This document shows, one piece after another, positions 25,848 through 37,070 of a stretch of DNA of 64,000 nucleotides (its first letter is position 1; each line of letters begins with the position of its first letter). Source of the stretch: Hirudo medicinalis. Taxonomy: Eukaryota; Annelida; Clitellata; Hirudinida; Hirudinidae. The position numbers and the translations under genes were made by a program. The notes below the pieces were generated by a model, which searched no databases, was not told the origin of the DNA, and saw only the letters and a program-made list of their open reading frames with translations. The stretch lies in NCBI GenBank assembly GCA_011800805.1, contig MPNW01000560.1, positions 82,724 to 146,723 on the forward strand. The letters run 5' to 3'.

Positions 25848-26650
25848 CATGTCAGCAGCTGGATTAAAAAGAAACCCAATTTGGTGTTGTTTCCTGCTGG
25901 TGGAAAATAAAGCAAGGGATGCAGAACAAAGTGGCTTTGAATTGCAAGGTCTTGCGGCACGAATGAAGGATCAGAGATAACTGTGTTTGTAAATCTGGTG
26001 ATGGCACCCCAGGCTCAGAGTCACTGTGGCCATCTGGAAATATAACTCCAGAGTACCTGAGGACTATATCTACTCAACCTTCCAATCTATTCAAAGGAGA
26101 TGGTGCACATGCTCTTAGTGAGTTTGTCAAAATCCTCAATCTTGATAATCTTGTGACACGACAATCGGAAAAGTGATTGATAAGCAAATTTCCAAGTTTA
26201 TAAATGCAACAAATTCATCATTGCAGGTTGTTGATCATGAAGAATTTATCTGTGTGATTTAGCTAGCATGGTGCATCCAGGGCACATTTGTTAACTGACA
26301 AAGGATTTGACAATGCAATGGAGTTGGCTTCAACACAACATGATGTGATAGTTACAGATTTAATAAACTTGAGGGTGAGGGCAGCACCATTTCAGGAGTT
26401 TGCAGACAATGTCATTAACTCTCTACAGCCAGTCAATTGGTGGGTGTCTCATTTACATCCATAATACAGTTACTTGCTGCCAGAGGTTCATCTGGTGATG
26501 TGGACAGTTTTTTAATCTTTTGGGCTGGTTCATTCCAAAATTCGTCTCCAAATTGAAAAAGCAGGAAAACTGGTTTCTCTTCAAGATGATGAATAGAAAG
26601 CAAATACTGATGATGATGAGAATGATGGACTGTTTCTAAAAATTTCATAG
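25848..26650 (+). mobile_element. hAT-like transposase relic (BED and C-terminal parts)
   Basis: 25850-25980 reads MSAAGLKRNPIWCCF and FELQGLAARMKD, resembling a degenerate BED zinc finger. Near 26516-26590 the frame reads FGLVHSKIRLQIEKAGKLV, as in the C-terminal region of hAT transposases. Stops and frameshifts lie between. It is inserted in the long unit 4 intron inside WSC2. Confidence 0.5.
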
Positions 26651-27334
26651 TTTATTGACTGCATTTATGCATTTCAATTTCGATTTTCAACTGTAATATT
26701 TGTTTGTTAATATCAAATAAACATCAAAAAACACCTTGCTATATGGCAGACCTGCCAGATTGTTTAAATAACTACAGCTGCATTAACCTAGAAAAAAATG
26801 TGAATCATTATTGGGAAAGTTCTAATAAAAGTCATAAAATATTTTAAATAAATAAAATCGGATTTTCTGATTGTTATTAAAAATATCGTTTTTTTATTTA
26901 TTAACTAAGAACAACAGTAACCAACAGAAAAAAAAGAAACCAAGTAAAATAACTCCAGGGTCAGCCTTAAGGAAACACACGCTTCCGCTATCAGACTGAC
27001 CCTCGTTAACACGTCATGAGAAGACTCCGCAAGAAAAAAAGAAAACAATTGAACTATTTACAGAATACCACGCAATATGTACAACTTGTAAAACTTTTTA
27101 AACAACAGATAAAGAATATTGAAAGGAGAAGATTGGAATTGGTCTTTTATTGATATTGGAATTGTAGAGTATAATTTTGGACCAAAACATTGAATAGAAA
27201 AGAGTTTGAAAGTAGATTTAGCAAATGAGGGACTATATTCATGTGCAGTACGAAGGAAGTTGGTAGGGTTATTGTAACTATTACTATCTGAAAAAAAACC
27301 TGTAAATATCTTAGGAAGGGCATTGTAATCATAA

Positions 27335-27800
27335 TAATAATAATAATAATAATAATAGTTAATTTATAATGCGCCATTTGCATAGCGTCAGAGGCGCCTT
27401 ATGTCTTCATTAGCTTCATGTTGGTGTCCTGAAGAGGTGGGTTTTCAGGTGACTTTTGAAGATCTCCAGGGATGGTTGATCTCTTACTTGGGAGGTAAGG
27501 CATTCCAGACAGCAGGAGAGGCATGCAAGAAGCCTCTGTTGATGAGGGATGATTTGTGAACTGGTTGGTGTAGTTGAATGGTGGAAGATGAGCGAAGACC
27601 AGATGTATGACGGCGGAAAAGGAGGTGTTGGAGATAGGGTGGAGAGTTCGATATGTCATGAGGGCGATTTTGAAGATGATGCGATTATGGATCGGTAGCC
27701 AGTGCAATTTCTTCAGGCAGTCAGTGCTATTGAAGTGTGGGTTAAGAAGGACAAGTTTAGCGAGTTTGTTTTGTATAAAACACCTGCCTCTCAAGCTTAC
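27335..27800 (-). mobile_element. LINE C-terminal relic (L2/CR1-like)
   Basis: The minus-strand frame 27399-27794 contains NSTDCLKKLHWLPIHNRIIF and KIALMTYRTLH, the thumb/C-terminal signature of L2-type LINEs. It ends in the same 3' sequence and (ATT)n as 25242-25380. 5'-truncated. Confidence 0.8.
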
Positions 27801-27875
27801 TCTGAGAGGGTTTTCTCGTTATGTGGTGATCATGTCGGTCAGAAAGCACAATAAGGTTTCAAAGAGTTTAGAATT
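27781..27875 (+). mobile_element. hAT dimerisation domain fragment
   Basis: It reads PASQAYSERVFSLCGDHVGQ before a stop, matching the hATC motif SERVFS..G. It abuts the LINE relic and probably belongs to the hAT relic upstream at 25848, split by the LINE insertion. Confidence 0.65.
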
Positions 27876-28059
27876 TTCTGGTTTTTTTTTTAATGAACAA
27901 AATGTATGCCAGCACAGCAGCAAATAACTAATTGGTTACATCACTGCCATGTTTTTGAAGTGTTATGAAGATTGTTTTGTTCAAATTTCTTGATTAAATG
28001 TTTTTTTTTCTTTACTTCATTGTAACTATGTTATGACTTGTTCTTCTGCTACATTTTTT

Positions 28060-28260
28060 ATTATGTAAATGTAAATGTACTTCATTTATATAGCGCCATA
28101 TGCGTAGAGTCAGAGGCGCTTGTCAACCATTTATACAGCACTCCTTCCCAAGGGCGCTTGCGGCAGTGCAGGCTGGGTTTCGAACACGACATATTACGAT
28201 TGTTGCCATTACCGCCGTATGCAGGAACGTAACCCATTCGGCCAACCTGCACGCCAATAT
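28060..28260 (-). repeat. tRNA-derived SINE, nearly complete
   Basis: The minus strand runs from tgcaggttggccgaatggg (box A) through the box-B-like gtgttcgaaacccagcctgc to the tail gcgcctctgactctacgc and tataaatg repeats. Same family as 29890-30085 and 46433-46600. Confidence 0.8.
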
Positions 28261-28654
28261 TGTTTTCTATTTGTTCCACTTTTTTGTTTCTATTCTTAGG
28301 TTTCGTTTGAGTTACATTTTATGTTTTAGAACAATAACACAACTCACCCGTTGTGGACTTTTTCTTATTGTAACAAAAACATAAAATAGACATATTATAT
28401 TGATTTGCATTTGATAGTTCATTCATGACTTATGCTTACAGGCTTAAAATTTGTAGAATTAATTTTAATTACATTTATTATTTTTAATTAGAATAAAAAT
28501 GTTAGAATTACTTGAAATCTTACGCATGTGATTCAGCTTCAATTTGCACACTGTTTAAATTGGATTGCACGTTATGGTTAAGAAAATAACTACCTAAGTA
28601 AACAATTGTAAAATGGTCACATTCAAAAGTTGTGTTCAGTAACTGTAACTGCAA

Positions 28655-28865
28655 CTGATAACTGGAAAGTTGTAACTGAAAACTGGAAAGATAGTGTAAA
28701 GTTAACTGTAACTTTAACTGTAACTGGAAAGTACTAACTGTAACTCAAACTNTAACTGGAAAGTTGTAACTGAAAACTGGAAAGATAGTGTAAAGTTAAC
28801 TGTAACTTTAACTGTAACTGGAAAGTACTAACTGTAACTCAAACTCTAACTGAAAAGTCCTAACT
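28655..28865. repeat. taactg-rich simple repeat with duplicated segment around an N
   Basis: Imperfect repeats of taactgtaact and taactggaaagt. The 93 bases before the N at 28752 (28659-28751) are identical to the 93 after it (28753-28845), so part of the length is probably an assembly artefact. Confidence 0.8.
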
Positions 28866-28889
28866 GAAATAACACTGCATCCAACCACC

Positions 28890-29130
28890 CATCTTATCCT
28901 AATTCTCTGCACATTTTAAACAAGCGTTTAATTTGGGCCATGTTTCACTTGTCTCCCATCACCCTTGCAAACATAAATTTGAAGAGTTTAAACTGCTAAA
29001 CATTTATCAATTAACACCTTCCAGATTGGTTTGTTCGTGTTCAAATATGTTAATCTTATTAAGTAACATATTAATTTGTGGTCTTGAAGTTCCGACATGC
29101 ACCACTACAATCAAACTCTGAGTCATTATA
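28890..29130 (-). repeat. Dispersed repeat, family B copy 1
   Basis: It is the reverse complement of 53195-53430 at high identity, e.g. tttgggccatgtttcacttg and tgtggtcttgaagttcc. A degenerate third copy lies near 36455-36545. No coding signature. Confidence 0.75.
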
Positions 29131-29889
29131 ATTTTTCATTATCATCATCATCATTAATCAATTACTAAAAACACAATTCAATAGATATTTTGTGAGATCA
29201 TCGGACATTCACAAGATTAATCTTAGATCATCTCAGCAATGCAGACTTCATTTATTTTTAAAACATTCTCTATAAAATGTAGTAGTACAGGTTTTTATTC
29301 TATTCTTACAATGAATTGTCAGAATTGCTATCGAATATGCGTTTGCCATTATTTAACCTTAAGCTGAAGGAATACAATTTGGCTCAACAATCCTCGTTGG
29401 CATAATATCTTTTGAGTGAATATGTGTTGTTTACCAGGGATCTCTTTCGTTTTGATATCAATGAGTTGATGTTGTCACAATGACACTCAATTAACGTGAT
29501 TTGGTTCACTCTGAGATTTAATCGGTTTATTATCATGTTTAATTAGTTGTTTTAACCTTCAATTATATTAAAGGTATCCACCAACGGGAATACAACCTTC
29601 CGGGTTCCAATCTCCTTTTGGGTGCTTGATTATTTTGATTTATGCATTTGGTGACATTTAAGAGCAGTAAAAAGAGTCATTCACTATAATTAATAAATAT
29701 TAATAATTAATTTGAAATATTTGTTTATTTATTTATTATTAATTATTATATCAAGTTTAGTAATTATCGCTTAGTAAATGTGGCTTGGTTAAAATATGAT
29801 GAGTTTATTTATAACAAACTTGTAACTTAAACGTAAATAATATTCAATATTTACGTTTGAGAAAGCGAAAGTTCATCTGAACGGTTTAC

Positions 29890-30085
29890 AGTAAATGTGG
29901 TTCATTTATAGAGCGCCTTATGCATTATCGTCAGAGGCGCTTCTTGTTAAACATTTATATAGCGCTCCTTTGCAAGGACGCTTGCGGCAGTGCAGGCTGG
30001 GTTTCGAACACGACACATTACGACTGTTGCCATTACCGCCATATGCAGGAACGCAACTCATTCGGCCAACCTGCACGCCAGATGG
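29890..30085 (-). repeat. tRNA-derived SINE, nearly complete
   Basis: Minus strand: box A ggttggccgaatg, box B gtgttcgaaacccagcctgc, then gagcgctatataaatg and a tail with gcctctgacgataatgc. It lies 100 bp upstream of the unit 4 exon at 30184. Confidence 0.8.
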
Positions 30086-30793
30086 AAGGTTATAATTTTT
30101 TTAGAGAAAATATTTAGAGGCAAAAATAATAAAACAAAAGTAATGATTGGAAATTCAAACATTTACATGTTAATTTTTATTAGAACGGATATATATGCTT
30201 TTGCGGTTATCAATATGGGCAATTGGGAAAAGCTTCAGAATCAGATTGCAACAAGACATGTGTGGGAAATAGAAGCCAAATATGTGGAGGTGATTGGAGA
30301 AATAGTGTTTATTCAGGTGAGTTTCTGCAACATCCTATTAGAACCAATTTATTCTTAAAAAGATCAACTGTTTTCGAATGTTTTTCTGGGGTTTTTTAAA
30401 GCATAATGCGCTTCATAGTTTTGGCCCAGTTTTTGATGATAACTTCTTATGTACTGGCTTTGCATAATCCAGTTTTTTGCGTAATGTGATAAACACATTA
30501 GAATTACGGACTTACCAAATTTATTGAAATCAGATGAATATTGCCTGTAAATTTTACAATTGGAAATATCCAAAATTACCAGAAACACCATAAATGTTCA
30601 AATCTATTTAAATCAAATCTTAAAGCCATTTATATAGAGCCTTATTGTAATCAACTTTTGTGAGCCCTGTAATAAAAATTATTTCCTGGACACCATGCTC
30701 CATAGTGAAAACACCTAAAAACATCAAAGGATTATGAAATCCCACTGATATTCAAATTTTATTGCATATTAATCTATTATTGTCTTTTGAACG

Positions 30794-30795
<2 letters not shown>

Positions 30796-30842
<47 letters not shown>
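30796..30842. repeat. (ATT)n microsatellite
   Basis: About fifteen uninterrupted att units in the unit 4 intron before EGFa. Confidence 0.9.
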
Positions 30843-30843
<1 letters not shown>

Positions 30844-31794
30844 AATATTTTGATGCAAACTCAGCGGTAATTTAAAAGATAACTTACAAACTGTGTAAAT
30901 TGTGTGATTCTTAAACCTGGGCTAAAAAAATGACAAAATTACAACTTGAAACATCCACAGAGTAGGTTGATGATTCATTTTTATCATTTACATAAATCAT
31001 CGTTCATTAAGCTTAATTATGCATGTTTATTATTAAAATGATTTGTTAATAAATTATTATTCAAATATTTGTATAAAGTTGGATATCTCCATGGTCTGAA
31101 CAAAAAATATAGTGAAGTATTTCATTGTCTCAATGGAACAACTGACATGCACGGTACATGCAGCAGTAAAACATGTCAACCTGGATGGAAAGGAACCAAG
31201 TGCAACCAACGAGGTTTTCATTTCATCATACATAATATTAATTATCAGCCAATTAGTTTTAAGTGGCAATTATTTGTAAATTAATAATTAGCTTGTACAA
31301 TTGTAATAACATTAGCGTTGAAATTTAAGTTTGTACTTAAGTAACTGTGGAGATTAAATGTGTGAAGGAATTAAATACAACGATTTTGTTGTAAACATTT
31401 ATAAATATTTAGTAAAATAATATTGATTACATTAATTCATCAAACACAAATTATTTTATACGTATCTGTAGAAAATAGAATGACTTGCTTCAAAAAGTAG
31501 CAATAACGCAACAAAACAAATTTTAATTAACCATTTTAATCTTTTGATATTCAATTATCCAATCTTAATCACTGTACAAATAATCCATGCAGATTGCACC
31601 ACAAATAATGGAAACTGTGGACAACATAAGTGTGCAGAAATTACTATTGGCAACCGAAATATTTCTGAATGTGTTTGTAATGAGGGATTTCAGAGTTGCT
31701 CGATTTATGGCAGCTGCTTAGGTTAGGATTTAAATTAGAAATTTTTAAGTATGGAAATTATGATAATTTATGTTAACAACTGAGATGATTTATT

Positions 31795-31895
31795 TCAAAC
31801 ACACGTGTTGGGAATGCGGTTTTTGAATTATGTGTCAGTGCAACAACCACACTCAGTAACATCAATACCGTTGGATCTTATATTAGATTATTATA
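31795..31895 (+). pseudogene. Vestigial EGF exon in unit 4
   Basis: The fragments cacacgtgttgggaatgc, caacaaccacactcagtaac and ataccgttggatcttat match the calcium-type EGF exons of units 2 and 5 in order. The frame is lost and no donor remains. Confidence 0.55.
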
Positions 31896-33245
31896 GATGC
31901 AGGGCCGCCGTGCGGGGGGCATGTTCACCTGACAATTAAAATATTACAAAATCTTGCGAAAAATTCTTGTAACCGATATTTCTCTCTCAAACTTTTTATA
32001 GGGACTTTCGTATTAAAGTCAACTTCATAAGCAGCAGAAACTCAACTTTATTTCGACATCTGTTTGAAACAAGACAATTACCAACTCAAACCACACGAGT
32101 ACTTTGAAAACAACCCCTTACATATAATATTAGTACTGTACTGCATGTCACAACATGAACTTACATTTTGATAATATTATTACGATTTGTATAACGACTT
32201 TGTTTTTAAAACATTTTTCGTAAAAAATAAATATAGTTTGAGGCCCCGAAATTTCTGTGCGGAGCCCCTGTATATGTGTAATAGTTAAGTGCTTTCGAGG
32301 AAATCGATCACAAATGATTGTAAAGGTTAGTTTACATGCAAATACTAGTCGCAATAAAAGCGGCAAAAAACAAACTTTATGTGCTTTATGTTATAATATG
32401 AAAAATATTTTTGCAATTGAAAGTTAGGAATAATTAAATTTATTAACTGAGACGTGAAATATTCAAGATAATAAATATTTTCAATCCTGAAACCACGCTT
32501 CGATATAGCAAATAATAGTTAATAATTTAGATTCACTTAATAGTTGAATGCTTTCATTTCAATCAACATGTAAAAAAAGACCCCGAGAAATGCCAATGTA
32601 ATTCTTGCAACGAACCATCTGAAACCAGCAACGTTGGATCGTGTAGGAATGAAGGTAAGATTTTGATGAAGATTATAATTTTGACAATGTTTATTAAACA
32701 ATAATTTATATCTGCCCATATTTCTAAATACAATTTGGTCAGATACGTGTAATTAAATACATTACAAATTACTAATATTGCATAAGTAAAACATGACAAT
32801 GAAAATATCTTTTGTATGTTAAAATATTTTTGGCAGATAAATCAAACACAATTGTGGCGATATTCCTGGCCCTGTCACTGTGTGTGGCAATCATTTCTAT
32901 TTCGGCAGCTATCTTTTTTATGTGTGAGTTTCAATGTATTACAAATATTTTGTGCTTATTTTGTGGTTGTTAATTCTTAAATGAATGTTGTTTTGAAACA
33001 ATGTTTTAAAGTAAATGGATGGATAGTGAATGTCATAATAGATAGAAAATGTCACCTTATAATCTCCACTTTAATCGACATTTACTTTTTATTTGGCAGA
33101 TAAAAATCGGGATCTCAAATCAAAGTTGAATGTGTCACTGAGTAACAACGGCGCTGACAACCATGCAGCGTACAGCCTCAATTTGACAAGTCAATCTCTC
33201 GATGACCAACATTATTCCGAGTTAACGATGTATGACGTCATTTGA

Positions 33246-34685
33246 TTTTTAGCTTTTACATCGCATGAATTCACAATTCATTGAAAGATTAGTAGATTCT
33301 GTCTTGAACGTCTTCCTGCAAGACTTTTAACAAGAAAATTTCTTTTAATTCTCGTAGTTGCGTAATCTTAGCATTAAATTTGTAATGCCACATACACAAG
33401 TAATACAGACATGAACGAGGATTTTCGAAATCATTGTGATATAAATATATATTTATATACCTGATCCAAACAAAACTGGACAAATACTTGGACATACTTC
33501 TAAGAACAACTCCAAAGGTAGAAACAGGGAAGCCGACTTTTTCTACGCGGTCAGCACAAACATTGGACCATTAAACTCTGACATGGACACTTATTTATCT
33601 ATGTTATCCTCAAAGTTGGTTTCACATTTTATCGTTGATTTTTCAATAATTTTATTATTTTATCATAACTTACTTTCATGTTCTTGATTGACTCATTATT
33701 CACCTGATTCATGCATCGAACTGCATTCTCATCCTATTAGGATCGCTGTGCTGTTTAAAAACTTCCAAAATAAATTGAAATTGAAATTCCAAAAGCAATA
33801 CCTGTTCGAGATTTGTTGATTTGATAAGATACAACAATTATTGGGAACTTGGTTTTAATCGGATTTTTATGAATGTGAGGCTTTTGTTGTTGAGGAAGTA
33901 AACAAGCAAAACAAGCATAACGAATTAAATGAATGCCAAAAATAAAATTCCTTTAAACATTAAATTTTATTTTAAAAATCAATTCAAAATCACTGCACTT
34001 CAATAAAAAGTAAGCACATGAAATTGATCGATTAAACGAGATAGCAGACCCTGCAAGTGACGGGGAAGTCCTGACACATTAATATTCGACAACACATTAT
34101 TTAAGTTCCGCTTTTGTAAGTCTTACTCATCTCATGTGGCGACTCAGAACCACAAGTAAACAACACACCAATAAATAAAAATTTAACGGTCGGTAATAAA
34201 TACAAAGTAACGTTGAACTGAATTATTCAACAATTACAATTGCAATTACAATTAGGCGCTATATAAACTATATAACCATATAGACAATTATATATCCATT
34301 TCGGATGCCCAGGCACCATAACAAACCAGAACAGTATTCAAGAGGCATTCAAATAAAAATAAAAGAATTAATATAAAATTTAAACTAAAGTAAAATCAGC
34401 ATAAAAAGCATAACTATTGGGTTAGAACGGCAGACAACATTATAGTAATAGTTTTACTGTGTTTTTGTTATGAATAACATTCATTGAAGAAAGAAGTCTT
34501 TAGTTGAGCACCGAAGAGCTCAGGTGTGGCTTATGAACGGAGAGGACATTCCTTGTTCTTGGGCAGTTGACATAGAAGGATCTCCAAACCTGACACTGTG
34601 GACCTCGGGCCCAGGAATAAATCATCTTTTGAGAAACACAAAACCCATTCTTTATTTTGAGACTTCATATAATTAAGTTAACATT
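33246..34685. other. Non-coding stretch after unit 4
   Basis: No coding exon recognised. Around 33700-33800 a segment ending in ttgaaattgaaatt resembles a LINE 3' tail but has no coding support. Confidence 0.35.
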
Positions 34686-34799
34686 TCTTATTTATAACGG
34701 TTAGGAAGATCAGTAATGGTTAAAACAGAGGAGCCTATGAGAATCCGTTTGGGAGAACATATGAAACTAGAGCTTGCGCAGGTAAATGATTATAAAAAT

Positions 34800-35910
34800 A
34801 AAAGTTGTTTTAATGAATTACATTTATACACAATAATGATGACGATGACGACGATGATGGTAATAATAATAATGATGATGATAATAATAATATTAATAAT
34901 ACTTTTTTTAAAATAATAATAAACTCCTTGGAAAGTTTTTCAAACATTTTGAGGGAGCTCCCATAAACAAAGAATTAAGTGCGAAGTGGCTCACTAATGG
35001 AAGATTAAAAGGAGAGACAGAAAGTTTATTGATTGCTGCACAAGATCAGGCACTCAACACCAGATTCCATCAAAGACATATCCTTGGCCAGTCAGTTAAG
35101 AAAGTCTGCCGATTGTGTTTAAAAGCCGAGGAACACATCAGTCACATAGTTACTGGATGTGAAGTCCTTGCACCAGTGGAGTACCTGCAGAGGCACAACA
35201 AGGTGGCGGGCTACATACACTGGCGAATTTGCAAAAGTCTTAACCTCCCACTGACAGAAAGTATTATATGCATGAGCCCGAAAAAGTTACAAAGGTGGAG
35301 GACAATGTCATTATGTGGGATAAAACAATATTAACAGACAGGACGATTCTCGCAACTAGGCCTGACTTAATAATCCTGAACAAAAATGAACAAAATTGCT
35401 TGATTGTGGATGTAGCGGTACCTGATGACGTAAATGTGTTGAAAAAAGAGACAGAGAAGAGGTTGAAATACAAAGATCTGCAGATAGAAATTTCTAGAAT
35501 GTGGAATGTCAAGACAAAAGTGGTAGTAGCAGTTGTGGTTGGAGCTTTAGGAACTATGAGTGACAATTTTAATAAAGAAATTGAGTTGATTCCAGGAAAG
35601 CCGATTGCTGAAGATATTAAAAACGTTGCAATGAATGGGACAACACATATTCTAAGGAAAGTACTTGGTTGATTAATAGAAGAACTGACATCGAAAGGAC
35701 AAACATTTTGTTTATGTTCATTCGATTTAAGTTTTGACTCGGTTCGTAATTAAGACAATTCATTCGTTTCCATTTATTATTGTTTTTTGTTTTTTTTTGT
35801 TTTTTTTTTTTGTTTTTGTTTTTTGTTTTGTAGTGTGTATATTTTTGTATTGTCTGAGGTCTCTGGATGAGACTTGGGCGCTATTTGGGTAATTTATTTA
35901 AACTTTTTAT
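34800..35910 (+). mobile_element. LINE with restriction-like endonuclease (R2/NeSL-type), 3' fragment
   Basis: One frame from about 34918 reads KLLGKFFKHFEGAPI, then a zinc knuckle VCRLCLKAEEHISHIVTGC (CxxC-x8-H-x4-C), up to about 35275. A second frame (35268-35672) carries a PD-(D/E)xK-like core RPDLIIL...LIVDVAVPDD. This order is that of the C-terminus of R2/NeSL-class LINEs. The frame changes near 35270. The 5' side starts in a (GAT/AAT)n microsatellite at 34837-34905; the 3' side runs through a T-rich tract to about 35910. The insert lies between units 4 and 5. It is 5'-truncated and lacks reverse transcriptase. Confidence 0.7.
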
Positions 35911-36119
35911 TTTCAATATTTAAATATTTAAATTGTCAATTAAAACCTTTGAACCTGGCTTATGATATGATCGCGCGCAATTTATTTTTAGAATTTTTTT
36001 TGCATGTATTCAGAACATTGTAAGAAATCTCATATTCAAACATTCAGAAATGTGATTTAATGTGATTTTAGTGAATCTGGTTGACAAACCATGACTAAGA
36101 GTGCTCGCAAACTTAAGAC

Positions 36120-36250
36120 AATGGCATAGAGTTCGGCTGATTATGTTGAGTTCCTACATGCGGCGGTATTAGCAAAGATCGTAATGTGTCCGCAATCCAG
36201 CCTCCACCGCCAGGGAGCGCCCTCGGGATGGGGAGCATATAAATGGTATA
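36120..36250 (+). repeat. tRNA-derived SINE, degenerate
   Basis: Head with gagttcctacatgcggcgg, box-B-like region tgtccgcaatccagcctcc, then gggagcgccctcggg and atataaatgg, in the order of the 46433 copy. Confidence 0.6.
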
Positions 36251-37070
36251 TCGATGAAAAAATGTCTTCACATCCTATTCGGATACATAAGGAACTCAAA
36301 AGATCGGATAAATATAAAAAAAATCTGACAAAGTAAAAGATTTATTCTACTTTATTGAGTCAATGAAGCAAACAAAACATTTTGGTTAAAATAATACATT
36401 TACATGCGGATTTTTTAAGCGTCAATCATAATTGTACAATTCATTTGAGAATCATGAACAATGGTCTTGAAGTTCTGTTTGAACATGCGCCACTCTAATC
36501 AATCTCTGAATCGTTACCGTTATCGCTATCATTATCGTTATCAAGCTTTCATTATAGACGCTGTTAGCCAAAACAATGCTTATGAATTGATCGAGTAGGA
36601 AGTTTTGAGAAGTTTGGTTTGTTTAGACCTCGATGATTCAATTAAAATGAAAAAATTAACAACGATTTACTTCAACTCACATTCATGTAAAAAAGTTAAA
36701 GATAATATTATCACAAAGTTATGAATTGCTAGGAGTAGCATACTTCAAAGTTTCATATTAAAAACATTCAATCATCAATTGAAAACATTTGAAAAGTTGC
36801 AAACTGCCGATGTAACTTAAAATTACATCTTATACGAGGATGGAAAATAACAGCAAATGTTATCTGTTTATATTTTAAAGCAATCATTACTTCCTTTTAC
36901 GTAAATCAATTTACCACGTTTATATTTAGAAACAATTGTTTGCTATTAAATTCTCTAAAAGAAAGAATTTCTTTAGTTAGGTGAATAGCTATATATACCA
37001 TTATATTGCATTATGGAGATATTTAATAGTTGTTTCGTAGGTCTATGCTTGTAACATATTTATTACAAAA

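Larger units (their letters stand above)
24126..33245 (+). pseudogene. Unit 4: WSC-EGF receptor, frameshifted and eroded
   Basis: Exons: signal 24126-24183 (ends in phase 1 like its paralogues); WSC1 24338-24470 and 24660-24783; WSC2 24922-25061 and 30184-30316; EGFa 31079-31213; EGFb 31593-31721; a shrunken calcium-type EGF 32580-32654 (75 nt, still phase 1-1); membrane span 32837-32923; tail 33100-33245. WSC1 first exon is one base short: after ECKVKHLYLLL the frame reads TGA where paralogues read FAAMK. All later exons stay open in phase. The tail carries AYSLN, HYSEL and MYDVI, so the terminal pair is YSEL-TM-YDVI. WSC2 is split by about 5 kb of insertions (LINE, hAT and SINE relics). It may be a recent pseudogene, or the frameshift may be an assembly error. 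Confidence 0.7.

Noticed and set aside
30796..30842. Possible CRISPR-like or regulatory repeat
   Set aside because: It is a plain (ATT)n microsatellite without spacers.
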